Assembly (NCBI GenBank): GCA_030837505.1
Contig: JAUPKJ010000035.1
Coordinates: forward strand, 1-37,632
Length of the DNA stretch: 37,632 bases
Reading direction: 5' to 3'
Source: Actinomycetota bacterium
Lineage (GTDB): Bacteria > Actinomycetota > Actinomycetes > Actinomycetales > Kineosporiaceae
Below are positions 33,726 to 37,632 of the stretch, piece by piece. Positions within the stretch are counted from its first letter, which is position 1, and each line of letters opens with the position of its first letter. The notes beneath the pieces were generated by a model, which saw nothing but the letters and a program-made list of their open reading frames with translations, ran no database searches and was not told where the DNA came from. A program made the position numbers and the translations under genes.

Positions 33726-34361
33726 ATGCTTAAAGTGATGGCCATTGGCAGTTTGGCTCTATCGATGTTCGTGCCTCTGCCGGACGCCACTCCGCCCACA
33801 GTCACGCCGCCTGGCGACAAAATTGTCATCGAACTCGTCACGGTGAACGGCTCCGGCTGCAAGGAAGGAACAGCCAAGGTCGCCGTGAACCTCGACAACA
33901 CGGCTTTCACCGTGACCTACAGCGATTTCCTCGCCCAGGCCGGTGGCGGGGTCAACTCGATCGAATCGCGCAAGAACTGCCAGCTGAACCTCCGCGTCCA
34001 CGTGCCCAACGGATTCACCTACGCGATCAGCCAGACCGACTACCGCGGCTACGCCTTCCTCGCGAAGGGCGCCTCCGCGATCCAGCGCGCCAACTACTAC
34101 TTCGGCGGACTGTCAACGACCGCTTACTCAGTGCACAACTTCAAGGGCCCGTTGGACGACGACTGGCAGACCACCGACATCGTCGATTACCCCGCCCTGA
34201 GCTACCTGCCCTGCGGTGAGCAGCGGAACCTCAACATCAACACCGAGCTGCGGGCCAGCGCCGGCACCTCGACCCCCAGCGTGACGAACTTCATCACGAT
34301 GGACTCCACCGACACCTCTCTGTCGACCACGTACCACTTTGCGTGGAAGGAATGTAAGTAG
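33726..34361 (+). CDS. Secreted DUF4360 protein, copy 1
   Basis: This 211-residue exported protein belongs to DUF4360, a family of small secreted proteins known from actinobacteria and fungi with no established role. It has a short signal (MLKVMAIGSLALSMFVP) and then VNGSGC, FTVTYSDFLAQAG, RKNCQL, FTYAISQTDYRGYAFL, YLPCGEQRNLNINTEL and a final FAWKECK. Four cysteines (in VNGSGC, RKNC, LPCG, KEC) are shared with the neighbouring copy and likely form two disulfides. ATG follows CGGAGGGAACTTC. It stands as its own transcription unit, with promoter before and an 11-bp stem terminator after. By eye it is about 60% identical to the second copy. Confidence 0.85.
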   Translation: MLKVMAIGSLALSMFVPLPDATPPTVTPPGDKIVIELVTVNGSGCKEGTAKVAVNLDNTAFTVTYSDFLAQAGGGVNSIESRKNCQLNLRVHVPNGFTYAISQTDYRGYAFLAKGASAIQRANYYFGGLSTTAYSVHNFKGPLDDDWQTTDIVDYPALSYLPCGEQRNLNINTELRASAGTSTPSVTNFITMDSTDTSLSTTYHFAWKECK

Positions 34362-34369
34362 AACCCCCC

Positions 34370-34395
34370 TGTGGCGGCCCTCCCGGGCCGCCACA
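34370..34395 (+). terminator. Terminator of the first DUF4360 gene
   Basis: TGTGGCGGCCC (34370-34380) and GGGCCGCCACA (34385-34395) form a perfect 11-bp stem with a 4-base loop. It starts nine bases after the stop codon, and a C-run rather than a T-run follows. Confidence 0.8.
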
Positions 34396-35503
34396 CCCCC
34401 CCTCAGAGCAGTAGGCCGGGGTGCTCCCTGTCGTCCGGCCGGCCGGGGTACCTCCCGGGACGAGGAGCACTCCGCGCCCCCTGGACAGGCAAGGGGCTTC
34501 CGTCGCTCTCCGAGAATTCCCGGACCCCGTGTCGGAACGTCCCCCCACCGGTCCCCTCAGCGGCGGGGAGGAAGACCTCCAGTGCCCCGGAGACGGGGAG
34601 AAATGCGGATACCCCACCCGTGGGGCACCGTGGACGACATCATCCGTCAAGATTCCGAAAAAGTGAGTGACATTTATTCGGTCGGGTCGTCACCGCTTCC
34701 ACGACCGAGACGCCGAACGGTCCTGATCCACAGGGAGGAGGGTCCTCGAAAATGTATCTTCCAGAATCGGAGGCCCATCGCGGATCAGCCTCGCCCCTCA
34801 CTGCCGGTCCCTTACGGGCGCCAGCATCTCCTGCCCCACGAATCGGGTGCTTCAAGCCCTCAGGGAGGGGGACAGATCGTAACTTCCAGGCCCAGTCGGT
34901 CATCCTGATGTCCGTACTTATGACGATACCTCAGCTCCGGCGGTCTCGGCCCGTGCTCTGTTTCACGGACAGAGCCCGCCCCCGCCTCCCGGGCGCCGGA
35001 GGACGGCAGCCACGCCTCCGGAGCGCCCCCGGGCCGGGACAACACATCTTCCGAGAACACCCGCATTCCTTATCCCCGCACAGGACCGGGGAACACCCCG
35101 GCTCGCACGACGTTCTCCCGAGGACCCGAGCATGTCCGTGGACCGCAGATGTGACCGAACGTCAGGAAGGAACTGCGTTCCGCACCGCCTTTCGACAGAT
35201 CCACCTCGAAGAGATTGATCCGGTCTCCGATCCGTTTTGCGCGGATTCCCGGAAGAGATAGCACGGAGCGCCGGCCACGGGTACGGTTCCCATACACGGT
35301 ACGGCTCGCGGAGGCTCGGGACCGAAGGCGTCAAGAAGTGAAGAACCACACGCGACGGCGGTAACGATCGTCGGCGTCACAGAGCGAGAGACACGACCGT
35401 GAGAGAGACATGACCGTGAGTATGCGAAAACGAATCCCGGTCGTGTCGATCCACCACGGCCGAATTGCTTCCGAAGGAGATGCCCCCGGCGGACGAATCG
35501 GCC
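34396..35503. other. Long intergenic region between the two DUF4360 genes
   Basis: About 1.1 kb without a supported gene. An open frame at 34752-35261 has a purine-rich stretch ahead of its ATG, but its translation is low in structure and matches nothing I recognise. The region is not recognisably similar to the 32819-33652 gap. A 17-bp tandem repeat sits at 35386-35419 upstream of the second promoter. No insertion sequence or inverted-repeat end was found to explain the spacing. Confidence 0.5.
35386..35419. repeat. 17-bp direct repeat upstream of the second DUF4360 gene
   Basis: GAGAGACACGACCGTGA (35386-35402) is followed at once by GAGAGACATGACCGTGA (35403-35419), one mismatch in 17. It lies about 85 bases before the -35 box, so it may be a regulator site or a simple duplication. 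Confidence 0.7.
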
Positions 35504-35533
35504 TTGACTGTGGCAAAGCGACGCCGTTAGCAT
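35504..35533 (+). promoter_or_regulatory. Promoter of the second DUF4360 gene
   Basis: TTGACT (35504-35509) and TAGCAT (35528-35533) have the same 18-base spacing as copy 1. GGCAAAG within the spacer and CGTTAGCATCTCGTCGCG across the -10 are also shared. Confidence 0.72.
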
Positions 35534-35576
35534 CTCGTCGCGATCAAACAAATTCGAACCCATTCGGAGGGACCTC

Positions 35577-36215
35577 ATGTTTAACGCGATGGCAATCGGA
35601 GCACTTGCGGCTTCCCTGGTGATGCCGATGACGGCAGCCGATGCAACCACAAGCACTCCCCCGAAAGACAAGATCACAATCGGCCTGAACACTGTCAACG
35701 GCTCCGGCTGCCCCAGCGGGACGACAGCGGTCGCGATGAACGCCGACAACACCGCCTTCACCGTCACCTACAGCGACTACTTGGCGCAGACCGGCGTCGG
35801 ATCATCCGCGATCGATTTCAGGAAGAACTGCCAGCTCAGTCTCCGGATCAATGTCCCGCAGGGATTCACGTACGCGATCGCCAAGGCCGACTACCGTGGC
35901 TTCGCCATGTTGGAGAAGGGCGCGACCGCGATGCAGCGCGCCAACTACTACTTCATGGGTGAATCGGCCACCACCTACGCGACCCACAGCTTCAAGGGCC
36001 CCTTCGTCGACGACTGGATGACGACGGACCAGACCGAGTACCCCGACATCGCCTATGCCCCGTGCGGCGAGCAGCGGAACCTCAACATCAACACCGAGCT
36101 GCGCGTCTACGGCGGTTCCTCGGACACCACCAAGACGACCAGCTTCATCACGATGGACTCCACCGACGCCAGCGCGTCGACCACCTACCACTTCTCGTGG
36201 AAGCAGTGCAGCTGA
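35577..36215 (+). CDS. Secreted DUF4360 protein, copy 2
   Basis: This 212-residue paralogue of the gene at 33726 shares VNGSGC, DNTAFTVTYSD, RKNCQLSLR, GFTYAIAKADYRGF, IQ/MQRANYYF, CGEQRNLNINTEL, FITMDSTD and STTYHFSWKQC. The signal peptide (MFNAMAIGALAASLVMPMTAADA) lacks the usual basic residue near the start, so either export uses an atypical signal or the true N terminus differs; the ATG is well supported by CGGAGGGACCTC. The four cysteines are kept. An expressed pair with one shared regulatory element suggests co-regulated secretion. Function is unknown; adhesion, inhibition or nutrient binding are open. Confidence 0.85.
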   Translation: MFNAMAIGALAASLVMPMTAADATTSTPPKDKITIGLNTVNGSGCPSGTTAVAMNADNTAFTVTYSDYLAQTGVGSSAIDFRKNCQLSLRINVPQGFTYAIAKADYRGFAMLEKGATAMQRANYYFMGESATTYATHSFKGPFVDDWMTTDQTEYPDIAYAPCGEQRNLNINTELRVYGGSSDTTKTTSFITMDSTDASASTTYHFSWKQCS

Positions 36216-36253
36216 CCCGACCGTCGCCGGACGGCCGGCAATGATCTGACATG

Positions 36254-36308
36254 GAAAGCGCCTTCTGGTTCTCGCCACCTGTGGCCAGGACGATCGGAAG
36301 GCGCTTTC
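36254..36308. terminator. Bidirectional terminator between DUF4360 copy 2 and the DHH gene
   Basis: GAAAGCGCCTTC (36254-36265) and GAAGGCGCTTTC (36297-36308) form a perfect 12-bp stem. The 31-base loop holds a small inner hairpin (GCCACCTGTGGC). It lies between convergent genes, 38 bases after one stop and 34 before the other. Confidence 0.75.
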
Positions 36309-36342
36309 TCCCGCCCGCGCCCGCCTGGGGGGGACGAAGGGG

Positions 36343-37338
36343 TCACCAGCGGGGGAAGGTGTGAGGCCCCTTGGCGTGCGTGGTGGGCGCGGCGCGCGAC
36401 ATCTCGGCCTCTTCGTTCACCGTGTCGATGATCTTTGCCAGCACCTTCTCGCTGTCCTCGTGGGCGATCTGACACGTTCCGGCGTTCTTGTGCCCCCCGC
36501 CCCCGTACCGGAGCATGAGGGCCCCGATGTCGACCGGCGAGGTCCGGTCCAGGATCGACTTCCCCACTGCGATCACGGTGTTCTGCTTCTGCTTACCCCA
36601 GATGACGTGCGCGGAGACCCGGCACTCCGGGTAGAGCGCATAGACCATGAACCGGTTCCCCGCGTAGATCACCTCCTCGCCCCGCAGGTCCACGACCACG
36701 ATGTCGCCATGGACAGTGGTGATCCGCCGCAACTGTTCCACGAACAGCTCCTGCTGCTCCTGATACAGCTCGATCCTCTCCACGACGTCCGGGTCCTGCA
36801 GGATCTGGTCCACGCCCTCGTGCCGGAGCACCTCGTCGATCAGTTGCATCATGAGTTGGTAGTTGGAGATCCGGAAGTGCCGGAACCGTCCCAATCCCGT
36901 CCTGCTGTCCATGACGAAGTTCAGCAGCGCCCAGCGTCGAGGACGCAGGATGTCCTCCAGCTGGTAGTTCGCGGAGTCCGCCTGGTCGACAGCCTCCATG
37001 GCCTCTGTGGGGATCTGATCGAAGGTCAGCTTCCCCCCGTAGTACTCGTAGACGACACGCGCTGCCGAGGGCGCGTTCGGGATGATCACGTGGTTCATGG
37101 CGTTGCTGCTCGTGCGCAGTGTCTCGCTGTGGTGATGGTCGAACACCAGTTTTGCGTACGGCGAATGAGGGAGGTTCGTCAGGATGTCCTGGTTCGTGAT
37201 CTCGACTTTGCCATCCTGAACGTCCTTGGGGTGGACGAAGGTGATCCCCTCGATGAGGTCCAGGGATCGGAGCAGGACAGCGCACATCAGCCCGTCGAAG
37301 TCGCTGCGGGTCACCAGGCGGTACTTCTCGGAACCCAC
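36343..37338 (-). CDS. DHH/DHHA1-family phosphoesterase
   Basis: This 331-residue cytoplasmic protein has the DHH-family metal-binding motifs. These are TRSDFDG (Asp13, Asp15), FDHHHSE (Asp67-His68-His69) and, near the C terminus, RYGGGGHKNAGTCQI of the DHHA1 substrate-binding domain. Family members are Mn2+-dependent exopolyphosphatases, oligoribonuclease/pAp phosphatases (NrnA) or cyclic-dinucleotide phosphodiesterases; which one cannot be told here. The start is GTG 37338, preceded by a purine-rich GGAAGGGGACAG. It is a single gene convergent with DUF4360 copy 2. Confidence 0.85.
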   Translation of the reverse strand: MGSEKYRLVTRSDFDGLMCAVLLRSLDLIEGITFVHPKDVQDGKVEITNQDILTNLPHSPYAKLVFDHHHSETLRTSSNAMNHVIIPNAPSAARVVYEYYGGKLTFDQIPTEAMEAVDQADSANYQLEDILRPRRWALLNFVMDSRTGLGRFRHFRISNYQLMMQLIDEVLRHEGVDQILQDPDVVERIELYQEQQELFVEQLRRITTVHGDIVVVDLRGEEVIYAGNRFMVYALYPECRVSAHVIWGKQKQNTVIAVGKSILDRTSPVDIGALMLRYGGGGHKNAGTCQIAHEDSEKVLAKIIDTVNEEAEMSRAAPTTHAKGPHTFPRW

Positions 37339-37489
37339 TGAGCTGTCCCCTTCCGCGGCCGAGCTGAGGCAGAACCCTCCTGTCTGTCACTCGGCAGTCG
37401 GCCCGGGGTTGCCAGATCGCCCGAACAGGTGAACCGGCGGATTCCCGGCGCCAATCACCCGTCCGCCGCACGCGTGTCCTTGCGGACGC

Positions 37490-37529
37490 ACCAGGGCCGG
37501 CGCTCCGTCCGTGGAGCGCCGACCCTGGT
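37490..37529 (-). terminator. Terminator hairpin near the right edge
   Basis: A 17-bp stem, 37490-37506 with 37513-37529, has one mismatch and a 6-base loop. The mismatch is C-A on plus-strand RNA but a G-U wobble on minus-strand RNA. It is therefore stronger as a terminator of a minus-strand gene entering from the right. Confidence 0.6.
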
Positions 37530-37564
37530 CACCTCGATCGTTCACCGTGTTCGGAACGGCTCGG

Positions 37565-37632
37565 TCAGCGGAAGTTGAAATCTCCTCCGTTGCACCATGA
37601 TCCTCTTCCGGGCTCTGCGTGGCCCGAGCACC
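37565..37632 (-). CDS. Possible 3' end of a minus-strand gene cut by the window edge
   Basis: The last 22 codons read, C-terminally, CSGHAEPGRGSWCNGGDFNFR and then TGA at 37567-37565. A terminator stronger on this strand follows 36 bases later. The segment is Gly-rich with two Cys and includes an AGA codon, uncommon in this GC-rich DNA. It is too short to assign: a small secreted or peptide-type product is possible, and so is chance. Confidence 0.3.
   Translation of the reverse strand, partial: CSGHAEPGRGSWCNGGDFNFR

Noticed and set aside
34752-35261. Open frame of 169 codons between the DUF4360 genes
   Set aside because: The translation is low-complexity and Pro/Arg/Ser-rich with no recognisable domain or signal, in a GC-rich region where long chance frames are common.
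1-37632. CRISPR arrays, insertion sequences, integrases or phage genes
   Set aside because: No regularly spaced repeats, transposase or integrase motifs were seen; the repeats present are coding minisatellites or short tandem duplications.

Overview
The window is high-GC DNA with dense operons, frequent GTG starts and many ATGA or GTGA stop/start overlaps. Together with the gene families present (PadR, G5/Excalibur lipoprotein, GH115, DUF4360), this points to an actinobacterium. A member of the Propionibacteriales is a guess I cannot verify from sequence alone. No rRNA, tRNA, CRISPR array, transposase or replication origin was seen.

Layout. (1) 1-2392: the 5' end of a DUF2334 deacetylase-like gene (minus), a PadR regulator translationally coupled to a Gly/Arg-rich DUF5320 protein (minus) behind a palindromic operator, and a methyltransferase. 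(2) 2638-6288: two secreted proteins, a GH18 chitinase-like enzyme and an Ig-like repeat protein, converge on a perfect 18-bp stem terminator. (3) 6447-9233: a three-gene conflict/defence-type operon on the minus strand (REase-like protein with a C-terminal domain, small middle component, DUF2326 ATPase) that matches the predicted ABC-three-component (ABC-3C) architecture. Each of the three genes carries one frameshift. The one in the ATPase is an exact 17-bp tandem duplication. (4) 9454-10092: a G5/Excalibur lipoprotein. (5) 10428-15927: a compact hoxEFUYHW operon for an NAD(P)-coupled bidirectional [NiFe] hydrogenase and its maturation protease.

(6) 15928-32607: a uronate/glucuronoxylan utilisation locus. 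A secreted GH115 alpha-glucuronidase with its own promoter and two CGAAA-NN-TTTCG palindromes would release (4-O-methyl)glucuronate. UxaC, a LacI-type repressor, a PotABCD-like ABC transporter, KDPG aldolase, ManD, KDG kinase, UxaA and UxuB then carry uronate to pyruvate plus glyceraldehyde-3-phosphate. From the binding protein to UxuB nearly every junction overlaps or nearly touches.

(7) 32627-32818: a CsoR-type operator in front of a 38-residue Cys-rich protein. (8) 33653-36215: two paralogous secreted DUF4360 proteins in tandem, each with nearly the same promoter and leader, set among unusually long non-coding stretches. (9) 36343-37338: a DHH/DHHA1 phosphoesterase. The 3' end of a possible small gene is cut by the right edge.

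The most unusual item is the ABC-3C triad in which all three genes are frameshifted. Next are the CsoR-type operator with its mini Cys protein, the twin DUF4360 genes with copied promoters, and the spermidine/iron-type transporter placed inside a uronate catabolic operon.
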